This document shows, one piece after another, positions 33,713-43,376 of a stretch of 64,000 bases of DNA (the stretch's first letter is position 1; each line of letters begins with the position of its first letter). The notes beneath the pieces are model-generated. The model ran no database searches and had not been told where the DNA came from. It saw only the letters and a program-made list of their open reading frames with translations. Origin of the DNA: Pseudocercospora fijiensis CIRAD86 (taxonomy: Eukaryota > Ascomycota > Dothideomycetes > Mycosphaerellales > Mycosphaerellaceae); assembly GCF_000340215.1 (NCBI RefSeq), contig NW_006921535.1, positions 2,693,122 to 2,757,121 of the forward strand, in the 5' to 3' direction. Position numbers and translations under genes: made by a program.

Positions 33713-34263
33713 GGTGAGAGTATGATCAAGGAAACTCTGAGAAGGATTGATGAAATTTTGAATACTTGTCCAAAGAGATGGATGTTTTCTAATGGTCAAA
33801 TTACGCAGACGACTAGGAAAGCTGTGGTGGCTATCTTCACTAAGTCCGTTACTATCCCCGGTAAATATTACTTTGGCCTCGGTAAATGGCGATTTGATAT
33901 CCTGTGGGTGAAGTGACCCGAATGCGGCGATGCGGCGGCGGCGACAAGGATGATGTCAGGTGCGGGCCAGGTGGAACTCGATTTCTTGGCGGGCAATGGC
34001 TTCGACTTCACGCGTTACCAACGTGCACTCGAATCTTGAGACGTGTCGACTGCAGTCCTTGCTTGGATCTGCCGCCTTGTATTCTGGACATTCACGGAGA
34101 AAACGGGATGGCATTCAACGACTCCGAGACGGCAGTAGGAATTCATCTGGCTTGCCAATGCGTTCACTTCACTGCCTTGCGTACCTTTCCCGCCGTGGAA
34201 TTAGGACTACGGTTTGAAGGGCAGCTGAAGTCGACCACCTTTGATATGCCCATTGCCCTCCAT
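33713..34263. other. Upstream region of the alcohol dehydrogenase gene
   Basis: About 550 bp between the alcohol dehydrogenase start and the 3' end of the next minus-strand gene. No feature was recognised; short plus-strand frames here have no domain. Confidence 0.45.
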
Positions 34264-35461
34264 CTAAGCAATCAGCTTCACAACCAGTAAGGCCAAAAGA
34301 ATCATGAGTGCCAGCAAGCAGAGCAGGATCGAGAGCGTGAATGTAGCCGCCATACAGACCACGAGAACGCGGTGCTTCTCGAGCATCCCACTCAGCCATG
34401 GTCGCCAAGGGATGTCGAAAGGCTGAGTCTCGTGCACCAGCTCTGGAGCTTGTGCACCGAAGGCAAGGCTTGGTATTCGTATTCCCCAAGCTTTTCCCGC
34501 ATCTGAGCCAGCCACTGACTGATTACCCCAGCCACCTCTGTCACATTCCTCGTCTTCGCGATTCCCATCGCCATCGACAATGCTGGGAACAAGCCTTTTC
34601 CACCCCGAAGCTGACTCATCCTCTTCGTCGAACTTCTCGATCTTGCTCTCGATCTGCTTGTCGATGTAATTCTGCAGTGCAGCGAAGTTCTCCGCTAGTG
34701 TATCGTGCTCGGGTTGAGTCTTGGCCAGCTGACTGGGTCTAGGCATCAGCACGACCGTCTTGAGGCTTCTGGTTCTGGAAAACACTCTCAGGTCACTGAT
34801 TCGACTGAAGTCCTGGTCGGAATACTTGTGCAGGCACGGAATGCGGTCGTGAAAGCAGCGGAAGATGTTCTCCGACACGTCGAGGTGAAGTGTTTCGAGC
34901 CGCTGGAAATCGTTCAGCCCTTGGAACAATGTCGAGCCCACATAGCTCCCGGGCCAGACGTCGTAGTCTAAGTCTCTAGGCTGGCCGATCAGTGCAGCGC
35001 GAGTCCATTTGATGTTGAGCGTCTTGAGGTTCTGCCAGATCGCTCGAGACTCATCGATCGAGACATTGAGAAAGCTGCGGTCAAGGACGAGCTTCCGGAA
35101 GTACTCCTCGACGGCTTCTTCGTAAAATTGCTTGTTAACCAGGAGTTCAGGGAGGAATGGTTTCATTAGCTGGTCAGCGGACATGAAGGGACCCTGGAGA
35201 GCACATGATTAGTGTTAAATACAAAGCTCGCGATGGGAAACGTACTGGGTGGTTTGGTTGACCCCATACTCTTCCGTCTCTGCGATCCCATTCACTGCCG
35301 ACGACTCCGGAGAGCGTATTGATCTTCGCTATGCCGGTGCGATCTGGAGCGTATGCGAGCCGGTAGATCTCATTGCGAATCTCCTTCGGAAGTCTGTCGA
35401 AGAATCGCGAGCCTGTCGCATTCTCCGGAACCGTGATGGTCTGAGTGCCGCGCTCTGGCAT
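34264..35461 (-). CDS. 2EXR/F-box-like protein with C-terminal membrane tail
   Basis: Exons 35461-35246 and 35193-34264 with a 52-bp intron (35194-35245) give 381 residues. Near the N-terminus, FFDRLPKEIRNEIYRLAY is the LP.EIRN.IY pattern of the fungal 2EXR/F-box-like families. The middle has helical segments (KQFYEEAVEEYFRKLVL, WQNLKTLNI) typical of those proteins, then a charged Glu/Asp region. The last ~35 residues are strongly hydrophobic (VLVVCMAATFTLSILLCLLALMILLALLVV), enough for one long or two short membrane passes, ending in KLIA. That tail is unusual for this family. Function unknown. Confidence 0.75.
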
Positions 35462-35755
35462 GATGTCGGTCCTCCTTTTCTGGTAACCTTGAGTGTTGAT
35501 GTTGATGCGAAGTAGTGAAGCAAGCGGAAGATTTGCTTTTGTAGTGTTAGCTGTTCAGTTGGATGTAAGTGAGCGAGCACGGACCATGCGGACTTCTCCA
35601 CAAAGTTAAGCACAAGTGAGGTTGCTATTGCTCTATTGCCAGTCAGCAACCGCTCCGGACGCTTCAATCGCAAACGAGAAGATGCATGTTGAGATCCAAC
35701 GATATCATTCGATAGAACATCTGTTTCATTCGACCGACGAATCTAGTTACTTCCA

Positions 35756-37165
35756 TCATTTTGCACTGGTACAGTTAATCCCATGGAGAAGACTCTCATC
35801 AACGTTGCCGCAAGTGAAGAGATTGGCAGTGCCATTCGGACTCACAACATGGATCTCATTCAACTCGATATTGCCACAGACATCCGGACTCGAGCAAACC
35901 ACATATCCCGAAATCGGCGAATACTTGCTGCTAGTCGAGCCGTGAAGATTCTTGATCGTGATTCCGTCAATCGTCAATTTCGAAGGGAACTCATTGCAAA
36001 GCGTCAGATTTTTCTGTCCATAACACTGCGTCACTTCGACCGCATAATCGACATTGTCGATCAGCATATCTTGATATGCGATGTTCGAAACGCGTCCGGT
36101 GCCGCCACCACCTTGAAGGTCTTCGGACAGTGCTGATGCAGAGCCTGGCCAGACCTTGATCCGAGCGCCGTCCGACGCGTTGTACATGGAGATGTTGTAG
36201 ACCTGGATCGTCAGCTTGACTCCCCCTGGATTTCAATGAGCACAACTCACATAGACATTCTCCACGATGTCGACCTCTCCAACATATTGACCAAGACTGC
36301 CAACACTGATCCCATGGCTACCATTGCAGTGCAGATTTTGAACGAGAATCTCGGTGCTATTCGGCTTGAAAGATACGCAATCATCACCATTATTGATGAT
36401 CGAGTTCTGAATCACCACGTTCTCACTTCGGTAAGTATCCCAGCCATCGGTGTTCTTAGCCACGTTCTTGCTTGCACTATACCCAGTAATATCGATCCTG
36501 TCAAAGACCACATCGCTACTATTCGCCACGAGATTATACCATTGCGGCGAATACCTCAGCCGGAGATTCGATATGCTGCCAGTATGGAGACCAATTGTTC
36601 CGAAGAGGATGGGTCTCAAGATCAGTGCGTCTGAGGCGTAGAGGTCGTACCAAACCTGTCCATTTCCATCGAGCAGACCTCCGCCGTAGACATTGACATC
36701 GTTACCACCCAGCTGGAAGAATGTTGTGGCGTTTTGGAACGTTTGCTTGAAAGCGTGGGCTTGCCAGTAATCGGTGTCGTTTGTGAATTGGATGTATGCT
36801 TGGATGTCCAGATCAATGCAATCGAGGAAGGTGAGGTCCAACGCCTTTCCGATCACGTAGGTCTGGCCTTGTGGGAAGACGACATGTCCGCCATTATTGC
36901 AGTCTTGGATTGCAGAAAGGATGTACTCCGAGTCGTCGGTCTTGAAGTCATTATGAGACTGGACGTAGCAAGTCTTTTTGCGAGGCGATGAAGCTGGGAA
37001 TGTCTTCCATGAGCCAATCGGCGAGAAAGTTATGCTTGGTCTCGAGCTTGGATGTCTGCTGATTGAATTTGGCAGAGTCGACCGATATTCTTCATATGCA
37101 GTCCACGTGGCTGATGCTTGTAAAGCAAGTCCAGCTAGGACCAGATAGTTCTGCATTGGAGACAT
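35756..37165 (-). CDS. Secreted exopolygalacturonase (GH28)
   Basis: Exons 37165-36251 and 36202-35756 with a 48-bp intron (36203-36250) join ENVY to VYNISMYN in frame, giving 453 residues. A signal peptide ([16 protein letters not shown]) precedes a beta-helix. GH28 signatures are NTDGWD, GDDCVSF (catalytic Asp pair), SHGISVGS and ARIKVW. NTDGW with GDDC followed by VSFKPN is the fungal exo-type arrangement. Many N-glycosylation sites (NAT, NSS, NST, NGS, NIS, NLT, NGT, NCT) fit a secreted enzyme. Known: it removes galacturonate from pectin chain ends. The open frame extends to an ATG at 37246, but that would bury the signal peptide; 37156 is another candidate. Confidence 0.92.
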
Positions 37166-37246
37166 CGGCCTCGTCAAGCGGAACTTTCGTGGCATTGCAG
37201 CTACTTTATCCCAAGCACGGAAATGTGTTCGGTTAACATGGTTCAT

Positions 37247-37614
37247 GCAGCTTGATGTATTAATATCATCATGTCAAGGTTCTCCACAAGGATTAGGCGA
37301 GCCTCCTTCCCTGTGAAGCTTAGCGGCGAACGAATTCCACCTGAAGTGAATGATCATTGGTGGAGGACCTTGGGGGCGCCAGGAATGCTCGGTGCAGCAC
37401 TGTTTCACTTTACACGTTGTCAAACGTGGGTTCAATCCGGCTCCATCACTCTGGGTGCCGATACTTGAACATTTTGAATGGTGTATTAAAGACCAAAGAA
37501 AGAACTGCATTGCTCTTGCAACATCCATGCAAGCGTTCGCTTTATAAGCATTCGCCATGTTCCAAAGAATGGGATGCGAGAGATCATATTAAATGAGCGT
37601 GTTACGGCACTATC
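37247..37614. other. Intergenic between thiolase and polygalacturonase genes
   Basis: About 370 bp containing the polygalacturonase upstream region. A GGTTCAATCC-like string near 37428 resembles a T-arm but no cloverleaf can be folded around it. Confidence 0.45.
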
Positions 37615-39097
37615 TCACAATCTTGATTGAATCTTCTCTGGAATGTCCGCCAAAGCATACTGCACAGCGTACTTCTTGCTCCGCACTTTCTCGGCTTCTT
37701 GCATGCTCGGTGTCTTCGCGGCAGTAGCTGGGTTGTATTTCCAGTTCGTACCCTTGATAGCATCTTGATCAGACAATTTCTTGTTCCACTTTCCATCAGC
37801 CCGCTTGTAGACATTGACGACGACACATCCACCAAGACCGAGGTTGTGCTGTAAGGCCACGTTTGCATCAACATGCCTTGTGTTGGCCCAGCCTCGCAGT
37901 TGCCAGGTCAATTCAGCGCACTGTGCAAGACCTGTAGCGCCGAGGGGATGGCCTTTAGATATTAGTCCGCCGGACGGGTTGATGATAGGACCTTTACCAC
38001 CGAATGTGATATCTCCGTTCCGGACCATCTCGTGTGCTTTGCCCTGCTCGCAGAAACCTAGCCCTTCAAGCAGAATCAGCTCGTTTGCTGAAAAGCAGTC
38101 GTGAAGCTCGCAGACTTTGATGTCCTTAGCGGTCACACCAGCTTCCTTGTATGCAAGCTGGACAGCATTCTTAGTCATACCAAATCCGCACAGGTCCATC
38201 GCAGATTTCGAGTAGAGTGAGGGCGGATCAGTCTGAAGTTGCTGACCAGCCATCAAGATTGCCTGGTTCCAAAGATGAGGTTTCTTCTCCTTGAGGAAGC
38301 GTTCCGAGACAATGATTGCTGAGCCAGAGCCATCTGAGGTTGGGCTGCATTGCAGCTTTGTGAGTGGGTAATGGATCATAGTAGAGTCGGCAATCTCCTT
38401 AAGGGTGTACTCCTTTTGGAACTGAGCATATGGATTCCTGGTTGAGTGTGCGTGGCTGATGCGACCAATTTCTGCGAAGTCCTCTGCCTTAGCACCGTAC
38501 CTGATGCTTGGATTAGCTGCGTGAAGGATGTTTGAATGCATGGGACGTACTTCTCCATATACTCCCGACCCGCATTCGCAAAGTACTGAGCGGTGCGCGG
38601 GCTCTCGTGCCTTCCAAAGATCTCTTCCATGAGTCTGGTCGGTTGCTCCATAGGACTTGGTCGATCGCTCCAGCCGGATTTGATTGAGCCAGGTTGCATC
38701 TGCTCGAAGCCAACAACCATGATACAGTCTGCCGCACCTGCTCGAACGAGCGTTCTTGCCATGTGCAGACCTGTGGAACCAGTAGCACAGGCATTGTTGG
38801 TGTTGTATATTGGAATGCCAGTCATGCCGAACTGGTAGAATACCCTTTGCCCGGAGCAAGTGTCGCCGTAACAGTAACAAGCGACGCCCAGTTCAACATC
38901 ATCGTATGTGATCTGAGCATCAATCATGGCCTTGGTACCAGCCTCAAAACCGAGTTCTACATAACTGCGAGTCTGTCTTGGCTTGATACTAGTGGCGATC
39001 AGTATACCTATGCTGTCAAGTGTAGACATTGCCCTTACAATTCGGTCAGGCCAACGCCGAGCACGTATGCGTTCTGCTGCGGTTTCTTGATCTCCAT
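37615..39097 (-). CDS. Peroxisomal SCP-x-type thiolase (no SCP2 domain)
   Basis: Three exons, 39097-39039, 38988-38551 and 38500-37615, with two 50-bp introns, give 460 residues. The first exon supplies the start MEIKKPQQNAYVLGVGLTEF, which runs on into IKPRQTRSYVELG. The nucleophile Cys lies in NNACATGSTG; the other catalytic segments are CELHDCFSANE, GHPLGATG and GLGGCVVV. The final three residues are SRL, a type-1 peroxisomal targeting signal. Known: SCP-x/SCP2 thiolases cleave branched or straight 3-ketoacyl-CoA in peroxisomes. Animal SCP-x has an extra C-terminal SCP2 domain, which is absent here; only a short basic tail follows. The first exon is short and easily missed. Confidence 0.92.
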
Positions 39098-40690
39098 GAT
39101 TGCGGTGATGTGTATACGTGTGTGATGCTCGACGGGCCAGCAGGAGTTGTACTTGCACTGATGTCGTCCAGCTTGACATGTCCATCGGAAATAGCTCGGT
39201 TATGCTGGTCCCCGCAATGTCCACGTGGTGATGACCGAGGCAGTGAGTGAAGTGAAGGAATCGTGTGACGACCACCGCGACGCGTACTTGCAGCTCCGAA
39301 AAACAGTTCATCATCATGACCAGACATCATGTCGGCCTCAGTGTTCAATTATCCACATCTTTATCTCGCCAGGGGTCCTCCGGATGCTGAGCACTAGCCA
39401 GATGCGAGCCGGGCCCTTCTCTCGCGGCCTGAAGCGATCCCTTCCAAGCCTCTTCCATTGTCGTCTTCTTCGTGTGGGATGAAAGACGGCGTGTTTCTCT
39501 GCAGAAGCGTGAAGCGGATTGCGTCGTCAGAGTGAGCCAGCCAAAGCCGTCGCTTGTCGGCCTGCAGAGACCAAAAGATTGATCCCGTCGAGCGTCGAGG
39601 CCCTCCGCACGGTCAAGAGACGCTACAGGCACGAAAGAGATGGAACGATGCATACGCTGGATCAAGGGCGTTGGTCTGAGGCTTTGACGATGCCCGCATG
39701 CATGCGTCGCTCAGGCCGTTGAGCATTGCAGCATGGAGGTGAAGCGCACAAAACCTACGAAATAGCGAAGCTCAAGGGTGGGATAGACAGATATGGGCGG
39801 AGGACTAGGAGTCCATTTCATCACCTTGTTCCCATTTTGTACGGCTCATGGAAGAAGTCTTCGTGACTGTAATCTCAAGGGGTCTCCTGACCGCAGAGCC
39901 CTTGCCAACCCTGAGGACTTGATGCTACCAAGCAAGATTCGAGTGACATGAAGTCGCTCACCTGCAAGGCTCTCACTCTCTGATGGCTCTTCGGCTGCCT
40001 TGGAAGTGTTTTGATGTAGTAGATGATGTTCTCATTCAGGTATAGAAACGAAGCTCAGTAAGTAGATGTGCTGTACACTTAGCCTCTTGCTCTTTCCTTG
40101 TAACACTAGTATTCCAGTAAAAGCCCTCGAAATTGGAGGTCAATGACACAGCAACCACTACAAATCAGAGTCAAAATCTCAAGAAAAGGAGAAAGAGTGA
40201 GAGTTGGAAGATATCACAACCTGTCCCCTCAAGTTTTCAAGATTCCATAACAACCTCGAAATCAGACGTCGGCAGAGTCGACATCAAAATGCAAGTCAAA
40301 AAAGTGAAGGAAACACACATGTCAGGACCTCTCGTCTCAACGCCTTAGAGTTCCATAGGGATCTTGAGGATGGGCATCAATTGCACAGCACTCTCTTCAA
40401 GCCATAGTCGATGTCTAGCTTGAAAAGAGAAGAAAGGTGAGAAAAGAACCATGTCAAGACCTGTCTACTCAGCTTCTTACCATTGCATAACGGCGTCGAG
40501 ACCAGAAATCAGTTGCACAGCATCTATCACGAATCAGACTCAACATCAAAATACAGCAGAGAAAGGTGAGACGACACACATCACGCCCAAAGTCCAAAAA
40601 TCGATTCACAACTCCATACATAAACGCCAAGTTCATAAGCCAAAACCTTACCCGCCACCTCTCACCCACCATCTCTCACCCAACCACAAC
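39098..40690. other. Intergenic, 1.6 kb
   Basis: Contains the thiolase upstream region and the 3' flank of the next minus-strand gene. At about 40130-40620 the sequence is purine-rich on the plus strand, with loosely repeated phrases such as AAATCAG, GTCAAGACC/GTCAGGACC and TTGCACAGCA. No gene was recognised; open frames (39345-39665, 40451-41056) look random or are shadows. Confidence 0.5.
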
Positions 40691-41905
40691 TCACTCCTCT
40701 CCACTCTTCTTGCCCTTCGCCGCCGCGAACACCATACCTCGGCTCATGATGGGGCCGGCGAGGTCCCCACCATCGCCACTCTCCTCACCACTCTCCTCCT
40801 CTCTCATCCGCAGCCTCGCTCGCAGTGCCGCACGCCCACCACCGGGAACTGGCGGGGGCGGCGGGACGTAGAGCGGCAAGGAGTCACCTGGCCGCACCAA
40901 GCGAGGCAGCGGCTTCTCCTCTCTCAGCCTGAGCAGCTCACGAGCTGCAGCCTCATCTCTCTCACGCTCGAGAGCGAAAGGGTCGACAAACGGCTCTGGA
41001 GCCGGAGGCAGGCGCGCAGCAGGCTTCTTGAGCGAGAGCTTGATTGGCGGTCGTGACCGCGGCGAGACAGCGGGAGAGGGAGGCGAGACCTTGAGGATCA
41101 GGCGTCGGCGCTTGGGAGTGGTGGCGGCGGCGGCAGCAGGAGCTCCATCGTCTTGAGAAGCTTTGCGCTTCTTGGAGTTGGCGTCGGTGCCGTAGACCGC
41201 ACCGTCCAGCAGAGCGGTCCAGCGTTCGTAGTTCGTCGCTGGGTCGGTCGTGACCTCGCCAGGCTGCGGCTCGTTGATGAGGAACTCGACTGGAGGCATC
41301 ACAGTCATTGCGCCGGAGGAGAATTCTTGCTCGATCCATGGGAAGATGGTATCGAGGATGAAGTCGGTGGCTCTGCCTTGGCCGGAGAAGTTGGAGTCGA
41401 TGTGCTCTGCATGATCTGGCTTGACGCCGTCTGCGAGGGCAAGGGCGAGAGGCTTGGAGGACTTGCCGGCCTTGGCTGGGACGGCGATCTGGTTGGTGGC
41501 GTCTTGAATGTCGTTGCCATTACGGCGGAGAATGCTGTGGTAGCGGTCGAGACGCGTCTTGGCTGGTTTGGAGAGCTGGATGGTGAAGGTGGCCTCGGGT
41601 CGCCAGAGCTTGATGCGAATGAGCTGATCACGCAGGTGTGTCATGTAGAAAGTCTTCTGATCAATGGCGGAGCCCTTGTCGGCGGCATACTTGGCGCGTT
41701 GGTAGCCTTTGCGGCACTGCCAGTGCCAGACGTCGTCGTCGATGGCCTTGGTGGCGTTCTTGTTGCGTCCAAAGAAGTCTGAGACAACTTTTCTGCCGAC
41801 TTCGTTGCGGTTCTGGTAAGTCTGGCCGCTGTTGCAAAGGCGGTCGCTGCACTTCCATGGGATGACGGTGGTAGAAGTCTTGGTCTGCTTGGTGACGGCG
41901 GACAT
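40691..41905 (-). CDS. Unrecognised fungal protein with N-terminal Cys-motif region and Pro-rich C-terminus
   Basis: Single exon, 404 residues. The N-terminal ~75 residues contain WKCSDRLC, then SDFFGRNKNATK and WHWQCRKGYQR, a Cys/Trp/Arg pattern that could be a small zinc-binding fold. A middle region (about 90-230) looks globular (LRDQLIRIKLWR, TDFILDTIFPWIEQEF). From about 250 it is disordered: a basic nuclear-type patch (NSKKRKAS, TPKRRRLILK), then Pro-rich and Arg/Glu-rich segments ending in KGKKSGEE. No family can be named from sequence alone; it is plausibly nuclear. The start ATG at 41905 follows a long pyrimidine/GT-rich leader. Confidence 0.7.
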   Translation of the reverse strand: MSAVTKQTKTSTTVIPWKCSDRLCNSGQTYQNRNEVGRKVVSDFFGRNKNATKAIDDDVWHWQCRKGYQRAKYAADKGSAIDQKTFYMTHLRDQLIRIKLWRPEATFTIQLSKPAKTRLDRYHSILRRNGNDIQDATNQIAVPAKAGKSSKPLALALADGVKPDHAEHIDSNFSGQGRATDFILDTIFPWIEQEFSSGAMTVMPPVEFLINEPQPGEVTTDPATNYERWTALLDGAVYGTDANSKKRKASQDDGAPAAAAATTPKRRRLILKVSPPSPAVSPRSRPPIKLSLKKPAARLPPAPEPFVDPFALERERDEAAARELLRLREEKPLPRLVRPGDSLPLYVPPPPPVPGGGRAALRARLRMREEESGEESGDGGDLAGPIMSRGMVFAAAKGKKSGEE

Positions 41906-43376
41906 CTTGACTGCTGGATGTAGAGGACTGACTGTAAAGAGACTGATGACTGGCTGTAGGGTTGGAACTGGTAGAGAGCAGCACCGCTAGGCGTGTACTG
42001 TAGTAGAGAGGAGGAAATGTGCTGGCGGCAAGACCTGCTTGCTGCGTTGTGGTGATGAGAGAGCTGAGTGCTGTGATCAGACTCGTGATGGGTACTTAGT
42101 CTTGTGTGCTGTGCTTGTCGCTGTTCAGTGCTGTTGTGTGTCGAAAGCGTGGTGCCAAAGGCTTGCTGGTGTGTGTTTGGTAGAGTGTCGTGTGTCTTGA
42201 GTGCTTCTGGCTTGCTTTCGTGTGTGTGTCTGACTGAAGAAGAAACAGGAAGAAGGAAGAGATTGACCAGATACTTAAAGGATGCCCATCGAGCTCGTCC
42301 TATTGTCAGACGACCTACAATTGTCACTTGCACCGGCTACAACAGGAACAATTAGGAAGTAGCTTTCGTGAATAGCTGCTATTGTCGGTCACGCGTCATC
42401 TAGATAATGTCGAAACAGCGCACCGGCTACAATAGGAACAATTGGGAAGTAGCCCTCGTGAATAGCTGCTGTGGTCGGTCACGCGTCATCTGGATGATGT
42501 CGAAACAGCGCATTCACCGGCGAAGGCGAAGCTGCTGCGTGAACAGATGACAACCAGAAGGTGGCCAATGGAGACGCGTATGCCATATTACAGCAAGCGC
42601 TGAGTACGCGGGTGAGGCGCAATTCTGTCCATCGTCGCCGCGCTCACCAACAGAATCGTGAATGATGTCGCAAGGAACTTGATATTTTCAACGGCGTCCG
42701 TGCACGAGAAGAGTTGAAGCTTGAGCCCCAGCCACTGGAGTTTCCGTGCTTCACTTCACTCGAGCAAATGCACAATTGTGCAGGGGGCTATTGTCGGGGA
42801 GCGGTCGTGAAATGCCGTGGCGCTGTGAGGAGGCTCGCTGAAGTGTCGGGCAGCAATGGCTACACTGAAGGGCGCCGCGAGCAGGAGCCGCTTACAGTAT
42901 CGTGTGCCCAGTGCAGGACAGCTCGAATGTGTATGGGCTGAAGTTCGCGCAGAAGCGTCGGCAAAGGTTGTCGCGGTTGCCACGAAGGCATGAGAAGCAA
43001 AGTATGTCCAATTCATGCTACGATCATAAACACAAGAAGATACTAATGCTGTGCTGTGCTGTGCTGTGGCCACCGTCGCAATGCTGCTAATGCTCGCTGG
43101 GTATCGCAACCCCTCTCCGTTTTGCTCACCATAGAAACGCCATCGCTAATTCCAATTATGCCATTCACGTATTGCTGCGAGAAATTGAAACTTATTTCTC
43201 ATGGTACTGCGGTCATCCAAAGGCCTGGTCAATCCAGTTCTTCGGCTTGCGCATATGCGTCATGAGTTGTCGCACGGAATCCGGTGTCTTGGTGTTCTCC
43301 CTATCAACGGGACTTCTCGTCCCTTCAGCTTCATCATCTTGGCCGCTGTCGTAGATTTCATCGCCGTCTAGACCTG
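41906..43376. other. Intergenic, 1.5 kb, with a 90-bp tandem duplication
   Basis: A GT-rich leader of the 404-residue gene lies at 41906-42260. The 90-bp duplication is at 42331-42510. A short TGTGC run is at about 43050-43068. Small frames (42714-42941, 42756-43109) carry no domain. Confidence 0.5.
42331..42510. repeat. Tandem duplication, two 90-bp units
   Basis: Units 42331-42420 and 42421-42510 begin CACCGGCTAC and end CGAAACAGCG. By eye they differ at eight positions, seven of them transitions, with the first unit usually carrying A or T. This is consistent with mild RIP-type decay of a duplication, although the unit is short for classical RIP. Confidence 0.85.

Noticed and set aside
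37420..37460. tRNA-like GGTTCAATCC string
   Set aside because: The T-stem does not pair and no acceptor or anticodon arm can be built.
40451..41056. 201-codon plus-strand frame
   Set aside because: The second half is antiparallel to the 404-residue minus-strand gene and the first half is intergenic purine-rich sequence.
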